Shown: in pieces, positions 24,154-36,662 of the stretch
Layout of the letters: each line of letters opens with the position of its first letter
Position numbering within the stretch: position 1 is the first letter of the stretch
Assembly: GCF_003473485.1 (NCBI RefSeq)
Contig: NC_053046.1
Coordinates: 41,253,832 to 41,317,831, forward strand
Source of the DNA: Medicago truncatula
Lineage: Eukaryota > Streptophyta > Magnoliopsida > Fabales > Fabaceae
Reading direction: 5' to 3'
Length of the DNA stretch: 64,000 nucleotides
Made by a program: the position numbers and the translations under genes
Notes under the pieces: generated by a model
Told to the model about the DNA's origin: nothing
The model's input: the letters and a program-made list of their open reading frames with translations, nothing else
Databases searched by the model: none

Positions 24154-25224
24154 GAGTGTGTTTGGATGAGGTAATTAGGAAATTTTAAAGAATTTAGATT
24201 CCTAGGCAATTTAAATTTTAATGAATTTTTTGGCAACTTTTATAAATTTTAATTATTTTGGGCCAAATTTGAAAATTGAAATTAAGGGTCAATTTGTAAA
24301 TTTTAAAAATTTTGAGGGGCCAAATTATTATTTTTTTTAATTTGAGGGGTCAATTTGAAATTTTTAAAAATTATTGGGGTCAAGTTGAAAATTTGAGGAC
24401 CAAAATGCAAAATTTGAAAAAATATAACAATGAAGAATTTTGAAATTCTTAACTTTTAGGTGTCATTTGAAATTCTCTAAATTTAACTTGAACAAAATAC
24501 TTCATAAATTTCCATCATTTTGAAAATTCTTTAAATTATTTTTTTTGAACAATCAAAAATGTAATATATATTAACCACCAAAAGCGAACCCCTCTAGCAC
24601 AAGGTGTGCCAAAGGAATTGCTTTAAAAACATAAAGTTAGACAAGCACCCATAAACAATCCATTAAGCGATGCCCAAGCATTGAAAGGGACTTGAACACC
24701 ACCTATCTATACCAAACCTAAAACCAACCTTTTTGGCTTTCAACCAAGCTAAAGACATATATTTGACTTTATCTAACAACCTGGGAATAGAAGTTACAAC
24801 ATTATTGAAAAGCCTGTTATTACGCTCGTTCCATAGAACCCAACAGCACAAAAGCCAAATAAGCTGAAGGAAGGCTCGAATTGCTTTGCCACCACCTGTC
24901 AAGTTCACAAACTGAAGAAAATGATCTGATGTAACATTGGTGTCAACACCTATAATACCCAGCCAATGGCGCACAAGCGGCCATAAAGATGAAAAGGTAT
25001 CACAAGATAAAAACAAGTGTTGCGCCGATTCACAAAAGCCACAATAAAAAACACACATAGAAGCTTCGGTGTCAATCACCCTTCTTTGGACCAAATTAAC
25101 TTTAGTAGGCAATCTATCACGAATTCTTTAAATTATTATCCAAACAATGGAATTCACCTCAAAGTATTTGAATTCCATCAAAACATTACATTTCCTCAAA
25201 ACATTCCCCCATCCAAACACACTC
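24154..25224. mobile_element. Harbinger/Tourist-like MITE carrying a nested LINE
   Basis: Ends are GAGTGTGTTTGGATGAGG and, inverted on the right, CCCATCCAAACACACTC, flanked by TTA on both sides (24151-24153, 25225-25227). A three-base TTA target is typical of PIF/Harbinger elements. Without the LINE the element is about 474 bp, AT-rich, with repeated GGGGTCAATTTGAAA-like units. Removing it would restore AAG|GTAATT at 25225, a donor-like site, so it landed at an apparent exon-intron border. Confidence 0.75.
24541..25121 (-). mobile_element. 5'-truncated LINE 3' end with 16-bp target duplication
   Basis: The minus strand encodes the C-terminal zinc-knuckle part of an L1-type LINE: PTKVNLVQRRVIDTEASMC, ESAQHLFLSCDTFSSLW, LLCCWVLWNERNNRLFNN, then a stop, a 3' untranslated region and an A run. 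AATTCTTTAAATTATT occurs exactly at 24525-24540 and 25122-25137. Short 3' fragment, A tail and long duplication are the classic outcome of aborted target-primed reverse transcription. It lies inside the Harbinger-like MITE and so is younger. Confidence 0.9.
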
Positions 25225-25253
25225 TTAGAAATCTTGGGCAATCTGCGACTCAT
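25225..25253 (-). other. Possible first exon remnant upstream of the HisRS pseudogene
   Basis: ATG at 25253 gives MSRRLPKIS up to the MITE border, preceded by a leader with TTTAGGGTTTAGGGTT on the plus strand, a telo-box-like element frequent in promoters of plant translation genes. Restoring the MITE site gives an AAG|GTAATT donor. It may be the HisRS start, but the peptide is not the usual N-terminus. Confidence 0.35.
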
Positions 25254-25611
25254 TGTGAGAACCAATGTGCGTGTGTGACAAACGACGTTTAGGGTTTAGG
25301 GTTCTTTCTAACACTAAACTCTCCTTACTTTTGTTTTGGAAAAATTAGGAGCACAAAAATTGGGTTCAAAGGAGGCATGTGAGAAGGGAACAAGGAAAAA
25401 GGAAACAACGATGCGAGAAAGCAACAAGGGGGCGTGACTGGAGAGAGGGAGAAGGAGGTGGTTGGAGAATATGGAGAACAATGATTACCTAAAAGATACC
25501 GTGTATCTTGGGCACCAAGTATCGTGAGCTCTAAATATATTTAACTTGCGCCTCAATTATCTCTAACTAATATATAACATACCTATAATTTATAAATGAA
25601 TATTTTATATT

Positions 25612-25985
25612 TTAATACACCCACGTAGTCGAAACGGAAGTTTGACGAATGTTGAGACTATCTCTGAAATCATCCAATAATTGCAGCGGAAGGTCCTTGG
25701 TGAAAATGTCAGCTATTTGATAGCAAAATGGAACATGTAGAACACGTACTTGACCTTTAGCAACTTTTTCACGCACAAAATAGATATTTATTTTAATGTG
25801 TTTTTGTGCATTGATGTTGGATAGGATTACCTCACAAGTAAACAACACTAAGGTTGTCACAATAGACAAAAGTGACTTTGATGATCGGACATTGGAGTTC
25901 TAACTAACAACAAATTTCGAAGCCAACAAGATTTATTAACACCACGATACTCTGCTTCAACACCAAAACGGGATAAAGGTTACTG
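25612..25985 (-). pseudogene. Ty1/copia retrotransposon fossil (RNase H end)
   Basis: The fragment is the terminal part of a Ty1/copia polyprotein: VEAEYRG-type RNase H sequence followed by HVPFCYQIADIFTKDLP. No LTRs, integrase or gag are visible nearby. It is clearly broken, with several disruptions, and old. Confidence 0.8.
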
Positions 25986-26214
25986 CCGTTTTCAAAGTCA
26001 TAAATTAGACATTTGTTCCCCTCAAAAAAATAATTAGACATTTGTTGACAACAACAAAGTCATAATATTGAGCGGTGCTAGAAAAACTCATTTAACATTC
26101 TCTTTTTTTCAACAATTACTCTCTTATTGAGTGAAATTTAGGTGAGTCATACCATTTTAAAAATAAAGTGGTGAGAACCACATAATTTTACCTAATAAAA
26201 GAGTAATTTAAGAG

Positions 26215-26355
26215 ATCCCCGTGAGCTTAACTCAGTTGGTAGGGATATTGCATATTATATGCAAGAGCCGAGGTTCGAACTCCGGACACTCCACTTCTCC
26301 ACAATTAAATTGTGTGAGCTATAGTCAGTAGGCTACTTAACAAAAAAAAAAAAAA
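26215..26355 (+). mobile_element. Full-length SINE with target duplication
   Basis: The best copy of the family here: ATCCCCGTGAGCTTAACTC head, B-box GGTTCGAACTCC, CACTTCTCCACAATTAAATT body, TAGGCTACTTAAC end and a 14-base A tail. Flanks GAGTAATTTAAGAG (26201-26214) and GAGTGATTTAAGAG (26356-26369) are target duplications with one mismatch. Promoter boxes indicate RNA polymerase III origin. Confidence 0.9.
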
Positions 26356-26932
26356 GAGTGATTTAAGAGTGTTTAAGTTAATTTCGGTAGCACTCCTCCA
26401 GATACATACAAAAACGCATGTCATATTAATTTTAATTGATTAGAATATTATAACAGTTATTTTGTAAAAAAAAGAAAACATTATAATAGTTATTTTGATG
26501 TACGCTCGGTATTTATTATAAGTCGCTTTGCCATTTTCACACATATTAAAAAAATGTAGTTAATTTTATATATGAAAATAGTTTAAAATTTTGATTGATT
26601 TGCACTTACAAGTTGAAATTAAGGATCTTCTATGTCCTTACAAACAAGACAATGACTTTATTGGTGTTGATTCAATAAAAATAAACTCACGAAATAACAA
26701 TTTAATGTGTTTTTGTAAGCTAGAAAAAATAACTTCTACGAAAAACTAAAGAGATCGTAATTTCTCATTACAACAGTTATCCAAACACAATTGGAAGTTA
26801 CTATTATTCAAAAAATAAAGAAAGTACACATGAATCACAAATGGAAGTATATGGAAACCACGATCCGGTGTATATTTTTTCCTTCTTGAAACTACAAAAT
26901 TGAGGTTCTTGTTGCTTTGTATGGGCAATTGT
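26356..26932. other. Intergenic / 3' flank of the ILK-type kinase
   Basis: AT-rich sequence between the SINE and the kinase stop codon. The part next to 26932 is probably the kinase 3' untranslated region. No other gene seen. Confidence 0.5.
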
Positions 26933-29900
26933 TTATCTAACTGTAGAGCGAGCTGATCGGCTACCAGGACTTGTAGGATACCCCTTAAACAAGGTCTCCA
27001 GATTCCGGATGCATGGAGGAGTCAGAGCCTGTATATCAAAAGTATGCTACTGTGAAAATGAACAAAAAGGCAAGATTCATAAATTGTACATTTTGAATCT
27101 ATGATCTCACTCGCCCATGTACACTCTTATTTAAGAGAATGACGGTACAAGATCTCATGAACAAAAAGGCAATTATAAATGACCTCGTTGCCGCCGATTA
27201 AATTGGCACCAATCCGTCTTGAAACTGCCATATACTATACTGGCCACGTAAGCCATGGAGGACATAACCAATGATACCGTAAAAATCATAAAAAGCTACA
27301 TTCCGGTAACTACTAGTACTAAAATTTGCTTCTGAATAAATTAAAACTATACTAAGACAACTAGGTTCAACAATTGATGAAAAATTAAGTTTTCCATACC
27401 TTCCAACACCTCTTTTGAGCAAGATGGTTGCTGATCTTATCCAACCTCTCGATTATTTGCCTAAACGTTGGTCTTCGGTATGGTTCTCCATCCCAACATT
27501 CCTCAATTAAACTATGGAAGAAAAAAAATCAAAATTCATGAATGTTGTAAACTTATTATTTTAACTAATCTCATACTCTTGTGTTTTGAAACTTAACAAT
27601 AACGCATATTTAAAATACTTACTCTTTTAATCCATAAGGATAAAGTTTTGGCAAAGCCCTGAATGGTGGACGCTCATTTTCCACATATGCTTTAGGAACT
27701 TCACTTTCTGGCTTTCTATAAAATGGTGGACAACCTTCAATCATCTAGAGTAACAGAAAACCATATATATTTAGCCAGTATTTTGCAAACATCTCTATGA
27801 ATAACAATCCACTGATGGTTGTCAACCTGTATATTTTAGTCTATACATCTACGTTAAAAGTGGGCTCCAATATTACACAAAAATTATCATATCACAAACA
27901 GTATGTAAAGCCGTTAACAAGAACACTGTCTTTACATTAAAAAAAAATTAGGAAGAACAAAAGAACCAGGCAAACTTTGATATAACACGAAACTCTTTTA
28001 AGCACAATATCTTACTAAAATAATCATGAATATATAAATACTTTTTTTCAATCTTTGATTCTATTGGAAGCTAAAAATCTTTAGGACCCTACCTCTTCTC
28101 CAATGATCAACCTAAATATGTAATAAAACATTTCACATATCTTTAGGATGATCTGATGAAGGGCATAGCTCATAAGTCAAGAGTGCTCAAGCTATGCTTA
28201 GACTCACACTACATATATTCTTGATAAGAGAAACAGGTATAACGTATAAAAGAAGCCATCAAAAGATCTTTAATTTAGTATGCATTGACTATATTCGAAG
28301 GGATATGAATGCAGAAAGCAACACAAGACACACCACTCAACACATTCCTTTTCCTGAACATGGAAACTTTCTTACTTGAATAACACAAATATGTGTGTGT
28401 AGAGGAGATGGCCATTTAATTTCAGACGGATGGACAAGCTATAAGATACTCAAATGTCACATAAACACTTAAAAATGACACATAATATTAGAATCTTCGA
28501 AAATAAATTATTTTCATGCTTAAAATATAAATCGTAGAAAGGAAAATGAAATTGACTAAATTCCCTTTTTGACAAAACAGTAAATGCAATTAACTGCTAC
28601 TATGGGATACTCTAATTCCACGTTCAGAGGAGTAAATAACAAAAGAATAAATTCAATTAGCATGTATTATTTTGTCAAATACCACATTAATCAGTCTTCA
28701 TCAGAACCATCGATTCATCAAACTATTTTTCTATTTTTTATTATATTTGAAAGGTTAGGGTGTATAAGCCTTATATCAAGACCAGACAAGAAACGACTAC
28801 TTGCATATTATAGGTAAATGATCAGCTTGAAAATTATTAGAAAGCTCCAGAGTATTAAAACATGCATGCACATGTGAGCAGTGATGGTAAAGATTTAGAT
28901 TTTTACCTCTTGTAATATCAGAGCAAAAGAAAACGCATCCACTTTGGTGTCATATTCCTCATTTCTGTAGACCTCTGGTGCAACATACCGCCCTGTTATG
29001 CATTTGAATTTGAATTAATTCATCTATAAGAGCTACACAAAACAGAACCAAGTACAAACAACAAAATCGAAATGAAGCCAACTATATGTATAAGAGATAA
29101 CAGTATTTCGAGTTGATCACATTAGAAAACTTGAAGCCACCCGACAAATTGTCTTCGGTAGTCACTGGGTAAAAACATTTCTTTTCTTCTATCTTTTGTA
29201 GAATATGCAATAATTTCGCAGATCACATTTCTCGAATAATAATGTTTGCAATATTGTTTTTTTGTAACATGACCAACTATGAATGTTTGTTACCAGACTC
29301 CGCAAAGAAAGAAAAGAAAACATACATGATGTATCCTGGCATGTCACAGGTTTGTCTTCTTTGACTGTTTTAGTGATTTTGAGTGACTTGCTAACTCCAA
29401 AGTCTGCAACTTTCAGATGCCCAGAATCATCCCGGAGAATATTTCTGTTATCTTACTCATTTACAATGAAGAAACTTTAAACAGTTTCAATCATTCAAAA
29501 TTGGATAAATGATGCAGGCTGCTAATATATTGTATGCGTAGAAGAATATTTAATTAATAGATGAGGCAGGAGAGCAAAAAACATACGAAGGCTCAAGATC
29601 TCGGTGTATTATGGCTTCAGGTTTATGTTCATGCAAATAGTTCATCCCCCTGCAAAATATACATTAAAATAACGAATGTCAATTTCAATTTGTATATTTT
29701 TCTAGGAAGGATAAATTTTATTTCCTAATCAACTCGTCACTCATCAGAAACAAAACAACTAGGGAACTTGTTTCTTCCAAAATTCAAAATAGGAAAGCTC
29801 CTGACTAACCTAGCAATATCAAGTGCAAACTTCACAGCTATTATTGGTTTTAGTGCACCTTTCCGCTTCAAGTAGGCACAAAGATCCCCCTTACAAAGGT

Positions 29901-32900
29901 GATAATCCATTTCAAATTGTTAGAAACTACATTTAGAGTACAGTGTAGCTAACCAGATAACACACAAAAGTAGAATTATCTCTCAAATTACGGGAGAAGC
30001 AAGTGCAACTAGTAAAAAAAAAATGAAAAAGATGATTCCGAAAATCTAAGGTATTTCAGATAGATAATAAGTGGTGCAAAAATTGGGAAATGCATATCTG
30101 TTACATAAGATTGAAAGAATGTGACCGTTCAAAAAAAGGATTGAAAGAATGTAGCCGTTCAAAAAAAGGATTGAAAGGAAGTGTTTATCAAAAACCAACA
30201 TTCTACATGTGTATCCATTGTTAATTACATCACATGTCCACTATCCAGTATATCCATTCATACACAAGTATATCATATACAATGCACTTCCCCTTATTTT
30301 CACCACAAAACAGTTACAAAGTGCAATGCTGAATAAAAAGAAACAGAACTCCCATATTGACGCCTAGTCCAATTTTAGGCAGATATTTCAAGAAACTACT
30401 AGGCAACAAGCATCTGTCATGCATCAATACTTATTCAACTAGTATCAACTATATTCAACTAATCAACATGATTTGTTCATAAACACCATCATTAAATATA
30501 AAAGATCATTAAAATCTTCATTATACCCAGTGTAGTATCAACACTAACCTGAGGTAGATACTCAGTGACAATCATCATTGGGGTGCTTTGTGTCACAGCA
30601 CCCAAAAATTGGACAACATTTGGATGCCTTACTTTCTGAAGTAATGTAAGCTCATCGTGAAATGCCTTTCTGAAGGACATGGGAATACAAGTTGTGAATT
30701 GAATAATCCAATTAATATGAATAAAACAACAGATTGTATAATTACTAATTAGACCAACCCACACTTTATCATCATCGGTGAACACATCCTCCTCAAGAGT
30801 TTTAACAGCTACTTGAATTCCACGCCAAATTGCACTCCGGAAAGTTCCCTAAAATGTCCAATATAAAATATGCAATGCAGGGTGAAAAACAGACAGACAG
30901 TGACTCACAATAATATGCTAGGAGATAGGACACAGGAAGAAGTTGATGAATGAACACAATCGTATGCTGTTGGAAAAAGAACTTAAAATATTACCTTTGT
31001 TATGCAAACACTATTTGTAAAATCAAGTTCAGAAGAATCAATCTCATATTCTGGGACTTCACGGGAATTCTGGACATGCATAGGAGCCACCTACAAACAG
31101 TGAGAGAAGAATTATCTATGTGATGTTACAAATTACAATTGTTGTCGAAACACAAGTTGTTAATTTGTGATGATCCTCACACAAAAAAGTCTCTTGCATC
31201 GCCAATGAATCGCCCACTTAGCCAACACTGATCTCAAATTCAAATCTTATTTGAAAGGAACACCTAGGATGAATTGAATTAGCCTATTGCTTACTAAAGC
31301 TTATAGGTTGACAGACAAATTATGAAAGAGACTTCTGAAAAACTGATAAACAGAAGCTAATTTCAACTTATATACGATGTTGGTCTTTGAAAATCCAAGT
31401 TCATGTAAGATTATTTTAAGAGGAGTGCTAGCAACACATTCTTTCAAACACAGTTTCTCATTGGTTGAAATTCAAAATAGTTCTGTCAGAGAAATAATAA
31501 TGTCAAAGTCAAAATGAAATTACCATGACTGAATTATAGAAACATGAAGTTGATTTTGACTATTCTATTTCTCTAAAAAGTTCAACTGTTTTGAAAATGT
31601 ATCCCACCAAATTATGTGGGTCTCACATAAATTTGCCGGGTAAAATGTGAATTGAAGAGTGTGTATTACAATTTGCAAATAGAGCGCTAGAGAGTTCGAT
31701 GATAGCATTTCACTTATTTTAATTTTAAATTATTTTTCCATTGCTCATGGTCTTCAAAGTGAGTGTGACTACTCTAAAAAGCTCAAAAGTAAAAAGCATA
31801 AGATGATAGGTAGATTTGTTTGGATAAATAACTTAATGAAGAGCATATAGCATAAGTGCTTGACATATAAATACTTATGTATAAACTATTATCTATAAAC
31901 TATTTCTATCACAAAAGATAAAATAATGTCAAATTATTTTCATGAGTTGTAAGTTGGTTTCATAAGCTCTTCTAAAGAGTCTGACAACGGATTATAAACT
32001 CAAATAAGTCAAACAAACAAAAGGTCCCAAATTCATTGTTATTTAACAAAATGACTTAAGTTCATCTACTAGCATAAGTACTTGTGAGATTTGAAGATAA
32101 GTACTTGTGAGATAATTAGGTTGAGCTTATAAAAACAACTTATAACTTCTCAAGAAGCTTTTTTCCAGATTATTTCCATAAGCTCTCTTAGAATAACTTA
32201 CGAAAACAACTTATAGATTACAAAAAACAATTTAACTCTATTTTATCTTCTGTTATAGAAATAACTTATACATACGCACTTATATGATAAACATTGATGC
32301 TGTAACTCTGAAGCATCACATTTCTGATCGAAAGCACATTCGGCACCTGCGCATGTTATTACATTGAATTATATCATTTTCTCAGATTATTGTCGCTGTT
32401 AACATGCAAGTGTCAGTGTATGTGTTCTTGTTTTTAGTTCATAGTGCAGTAAGCACTTAATTAAACTATTTATCCAAACAGAGCCTTAACAGTAATCAAG
32501 AAATGAAGGTACAGACCTTCAGTTTTGCACCATGCTGCTCCAAAAGCTTAACAACATCATGATTCTTATAATACAACGCATCAGCAAGAGGCTGTTAAAC
32601 AAACAAAAAAACCACTAATCAAATAATTAGCATTAACTAAGACGATACTAATACGAAACAAACGAAAAAGATTGCGTTGCATTGCATTACAGTGCTACAC
32701 CAACGATCTTGAACATCAACTTCAGCGCCTCTTTGAAGCAACAATTCGACAACGTCGGTTCGGCCTTGACAGGCGGCGACATGAAGAGCGGAGCGGCCGT
32801 CAGTGTCACGGAAATTGACGTCACTACCGTCGTCTAGAAGTTCGGTGATTCCTTCTAAGTCACCTTCGTTCGCTAAATACATCAACCGAACGGTGGGATC

Positions 32901-33044
32901 CACCAAGTCGGTTACAGTTACGGAGTCGGTTACAGTTACGGAGTCGGTTACCAGTGAGTTGACGGTGGCGGAACCGTCGTGATCCGGTGCGAGGGAAGAT
33001 TGTCTGCCGAGTGAGAAACGAGAGTGAAGCTTCTTGGTTTCCAT
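26933..33044 (-). CDS. Ankyrin-repeat Raf-like (integrin-linked-kinase type) protein kinase
   Basis: Twelve exons, all GT/AG and in phase: 33044..32691, 32591..32517, 31090..30995, 30848..30763, 30669..30549, 29889..29810, 29649..29587, 29444..29326, 28992..28907, 27744..27623, 27511..27400, 27028..26933. They encode 469 residues, the usual size for this family. Ankyrin repeats lie at about 54-143 (RSALHVAACQGRTDVVELLL). The kinase domain has VAVK (K191), HRDLEPSN (H286-N293) and VADFG (D306), so the main catalytic residues are present, while the catalytic-loop lysine is Glu290, as I recall is normal in this plant group. TSWRYVAPEV and ECWDGEPYRRPTFRQ complete it. It matches the Arabidopsis group C Raf-like kinases that include BHP (guard-cell blue-light signalling) and ILK1; the exact orthologue is uncertain. 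It is presumably cytosolic or peripheral to membranes. Confidence 0.93.
30109..30178. repeat. 30-bp tandem repeat in a kinase intron
   Basis: GATTGAAAGAATGTGACCG begins at 30109 and returns at 30139 and, in part, at 30169, each unit ending TTCAAAAAAAG. About 2.3 copies, in the intron between exons 5 and 6 of the ILK-type gene. Confidence 0.85.
31812..32487. repeat. Dispersed TTTGTTTGGATAA hairpin repeats in the kinase intron (two partial copies)
   Basis: 31812-32030 opens TTTGTTTGGATAAATAAC and ends CAAACAAACAAAAGG; 32080-32487 ends TTTATCCAAACAGAGCC. Both carry recurring motifs such as CATAAGCTCT, ACAACTTATA and TAAACTCAAATAAGTC. The same family is in the COQ3 and citrate synthase introns. 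MITE-like, non-coding; TIR-type ends CCAAACAGGCTC are clearest in the 54471 copy. Confidence 0.6.
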
Positions 33045-33405
33045 TGAAGTGCAGTTTTTGTTTGTGTGGATTTTGAATGTAACTGATACTAATTATTAAT
33101 ACTATATTACTTCTTAATTATAAAATTCATTTTCTTCAATTTTATTTATTTTTTTTATAAAATTCACTTTCCATAATAGTAGTTTATTGATGAAAAAATA
33201 TTTTGACTAATTACATTGACTTTAGCAGTATTTCCCTAAAAAAAAAATTGACTTTAGCAGTATTAATGATTTTTTTTAATATAAAAAATATTCCTAATAA
33301 ATTTATAATTGAAAAACACAAATTCATTTTGGTAGAATATAACATTAAACTTTGCTAAAAAAAAAGAGTATAACATTAAATGTTAGTTTCGAGGAAAATC
33401 ATTTA
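33045..33405. other. 5' flank of the ILK-type kinase
   Basis: Contains the short leader and promoter of the minus-strand kinase. Very AT-rich with homopolymer runs. No clear TATA box singled out. Confidence 0.4.
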
Positions 33406-33419
33406 GTTGTATGATAATT

Positions 33420-33548
33420 TTTTTTTTTGTCAAGTAGTCTGGTGACTAGAGCTCATACAATTAAATTATGAAGAAGTGAAGTGTCCAGAATTCGATCCCT
33501 GCATATAATATGCAATATTCCTAACAACTGAGCTAAGCCCACAAGATT
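33420..33548 (-). mobile_element. SINE copy, minus orientation, with target duplication
   Basis: Reverse strand: GTGGGCTTAGCTCAGTTG head, B-box-like GGATCGAATTC, CACTTCTTCATAATTTAATT body, CACCAGACTACTTGAC and A tail (T run 33420-33428). GTTGTATGATAATT (33406-33419) and GTTGTATGATCATT (33549-33562) are target duplications with one mismatch. Confidence 0.88.
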
Positions 33549-33562
33549 GTTGTATGATCATT

Positions 33563-34824
33563 CTTCATCCTCGTGCTCCTGAATTCAAGACTTTGACGTT
33601 AAAAACATGAGATTATATCATTAAATTCTACATGCATTTTAAATATGAGATTATTTTAAGATTTTTCTTTATCCTTAGAATTTGATTATCATTTCTTCAA
33701 TTGTATACATATAATATAAATCTTACCAAAAAATACATATAATATAAATAATTTGTAAAATATTTTTAATCCATCATGTTAATTGGTTTTTTTTTCTTTT
33801 TATGGACCACATTAAAGAATAAGAACGTGTAACTGTTAAAGTATCTTTTTGGTTGCAGCGTGGCTATTAAAGATTCCCTTCGTGGGCTGGAATTGGATTC
33901 TTGGTCAATGTTCTTGTTTAGATACTACTATACTGACTCTTCTTTGTCGTCAACAAGTACCATTTTTGGACACTCCAAAGTCCAAATCTATTCGAATAAT
34001 CCAAAATCTATTTAATAATCACCTGACTCAGTTGGTAGTTGTAAAAATAAGGTCTTGCTAATCATTGTTTTGAAGCATATTTGCATTGATTTCAACATTT
34101 CAATTTTTAAAAGGTTAAATTTATCACTTTTCACCATTTTTTCAATGCTATATTTTTATTTTTCCCCTTATCCAATGCCACAAGGACAATGGTTAACATT
34201 CTTCTAAAAATAATTATGTACTTTTTTTGGTCACATTTACTAGTAAAACGTAATTTTTTAGGTTCATTGCGTAACTAGACTCTTACAAAAATAAAAAGTC
34301 TGAAATTTGCTTATGAAAATTGAAAGTAACGATTTTTGTTTATGAAAGTTGTTTTATAGGTTCCACAAATTTGCTCAAAAACCCTTAATTTATCAAATCA
34401 TAATTTTTGGTGGCAAATTTATCGAAAAATACATTCTGATCGCCTTCTTTTGTATTTGTAACTATCATCATTCAGTCTTTTTCAGGGATTGAGGGGTCTA
34501 TAGTGTAACCTTCTATATTTTTTAATAGAAAAAGATCACATAATATTAACTTACTCTAAAATTCACAAATAAATTATTTTTGCACCATGCATAAGTCTAT
34601 TTTTTATCTTTTAATTAATTCATCTAATCACGTTATATTTAATTTAACGGTGAGACTTATCGACCCATTATGAAAAGAATCTTATTTGCGTTGCAAGACT
34701 TGTCTTTCTTGTACATCATAGACTTGACCAATCATATTTGCCTAAAATGTTTTAAAATGTGAGACATTCTATTTTTTATTGGATGGTCTGTGTTGCAATC
34801 ACAATAAATACGGGAAAATACATA
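33563..34824. other. Intergenic, nothing recognised
   Basis: AT-rich DNA without an ORF that looks protein-like. A 70-codon open frame at 33849-34061 has no recognisable features. Confidence 0.5.
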
Positions 34825-34971
34825 CTCCCTCCGTTCACTATTATAAGCAAAAATTGACTTTTTAAATTCATTTAATAAATGATGTGTGTGGTCTATATAT
34901 GAACTACATACATCATTTACTGAATGAATCTAAAAAAATGAATTTTTGCTTATAATAGTGACCGGAGGGAG
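34825..34971. mobile_element. Stowaway-type MITE, near-perfect palindrome
   Basis: The 147-bp element starts CTCCCTCCGTTCACTATTAT and ends with the inverse ATAATAGTGACCGGAGGGAG, between TA dinucleotides (34823-34824, 34972-34973). Arms stay complementary over almost the whole length. The good conservation of both arms suggests recent movement. Confidence 0.9.
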
Positions 34972-34973
34972 TA

Positions 34974-36662
34974 ATATGTTTGTAAGATTTAGCTGATTTG
35001 ATATCATGCTGAAGATTGAAGATACAAACAAAACTTGATCGGATGCCAAAAAAACATTAGGTATAAAGAGTGAAGAGGGATAACTCAGAAGTAGTAGTCA
35101 GACGCTGGAGATACACAACTCTGTTGGCTTCATTTTCACCTTTGAATGATTACTACAAAACAGAATTGAGCAGTCCGTTGTGACTCTCATTGCAATTATG
35201 ATCAACAACAAGCAAAAAGCCGATAAACTCTAAGAATATAAAATTTTGGATGAACATAAGATAAGATTGTTTTCAGAGTTCTAACATATATAACACGAAC
35301 ACCAAGCAGCTTGGAAATCAATCGATCAAATTCAAATAAATTTAGGCCTATAAATATCTTTTGACAGGAAGAAAGAAGACACAATATTAATAGACATTCA
35401 CCAAATCATAATATAGAAGTTTGTAAATCAAATCAATATCTCATAAAACACTTGATAACATCATTCACCCCTATGACTGTTAGGAGATCAGTATCCAACA
35501 ATCACAACGTTGACTTGGCTCATATAGAACAGAGGTTAGACAAGCAGATAACTAGTTGGAAACGATCAAAATGTGAATTCATGATACAATACAATAATGA
35601 ATACGGAACAGAGTTTCAATAGAATATATGAAAGTTAAGAATCATTAAACATAAAACAACAAACAATGTCTTTATCAAATTCTCTCTGTTTGGACTACTT
35701 ATCCAAACAATGTAGTTTAACCCAATCGTTTCAAGCACTTCCTAAAAATACACCACTCACTAAAAATTACTCTATCTTTTTTGAACAAGTAAAAATTACT
35801 CTATCTAAACAGACACTTGAGGTTTTGGGACAAGATTATATTCTTATACATGAGATTAAGGAACTCTGGCAATAGGAAAGTGAATCAGTGAAAATTTGAT
35901 TAGTTAAACCTACTTAGAGAAGCATACAGTGAAACATTGGTACCTTACCTTCAACCTAATTTTGACTGTTCATAATCGAGGTTCCAACTTTCAACAACCT
36001 TAAGAGTTAAGACCAATACTAACTACCTGCAAATATGATTAGAAAATGGTAGCTAACAATGTATAGAATTCGGAACTGTTGAGGCTCGGCTATGCAAACT
36101 ATAATTGTTCTAGCACATATATGTCTCAAACATAGTAGCTGAAAAAATAGGTGCAGCTAATTTTAATAATACCTTCAACCACAACTAAAGGATAGACAAA
36201 GGAGAGTGTAAAATATTTCACTAATGCTTAGCTATTGAGGATACAAACTCAAGTACCAAATTAAGACTAGGATAGGGAATTTTAAGACTAGGATAGGGAA
36301 TTTTCTACAACCTTGGTAGAAAGGCGATTTATATGGACTAGTCTTGCAAAAAGGAAAGGGTTTAGGCAATTATAATATCACCTTGTGCCTTACAAATTAT
36401 AATATCAGACACACTGCAAGGCAATCTTTATGGTATTGAAGGCTCAATTTACTGCCTACATATTTTGCATCATATGGAACACTTCTTACTGACAGTTATA
36501 CTTGTTTTTGCCACAGAACATAACATAATCCAAAAAGTGCATCAAGAGATGTTGCAAATTAAAACAACCTAAACAGAAAAACGATAGCCTAGACATAAAC
36601 AAAAGCCAAAATTCCCTAAATTACTATATCAGCTTGTCAGGATAGAAGTGAATTTTGTTAAT
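34974..36662. other. Intergenic / 3' flank of the NMD3-like gene
   Basis: No gene recognised. A 21-bp unit AAGACTAGGATAGGGAATTT is tandemly duplicated at 36262-36304. The part next to 36662 should hold the NMD3-like 3' untranslated region. Confidence 0.5.

Noticed and set aside
32281-32350. Possible extra exon of the ILK-type kinase (VPNVLSIRNVMLQ)
   Set aside because: It has an AG before it, but exon 2 joins exon 3 in phase and gives the family's usual AKL-K-VAPMHV transition without it. It also falls inside a dispersed repeat.
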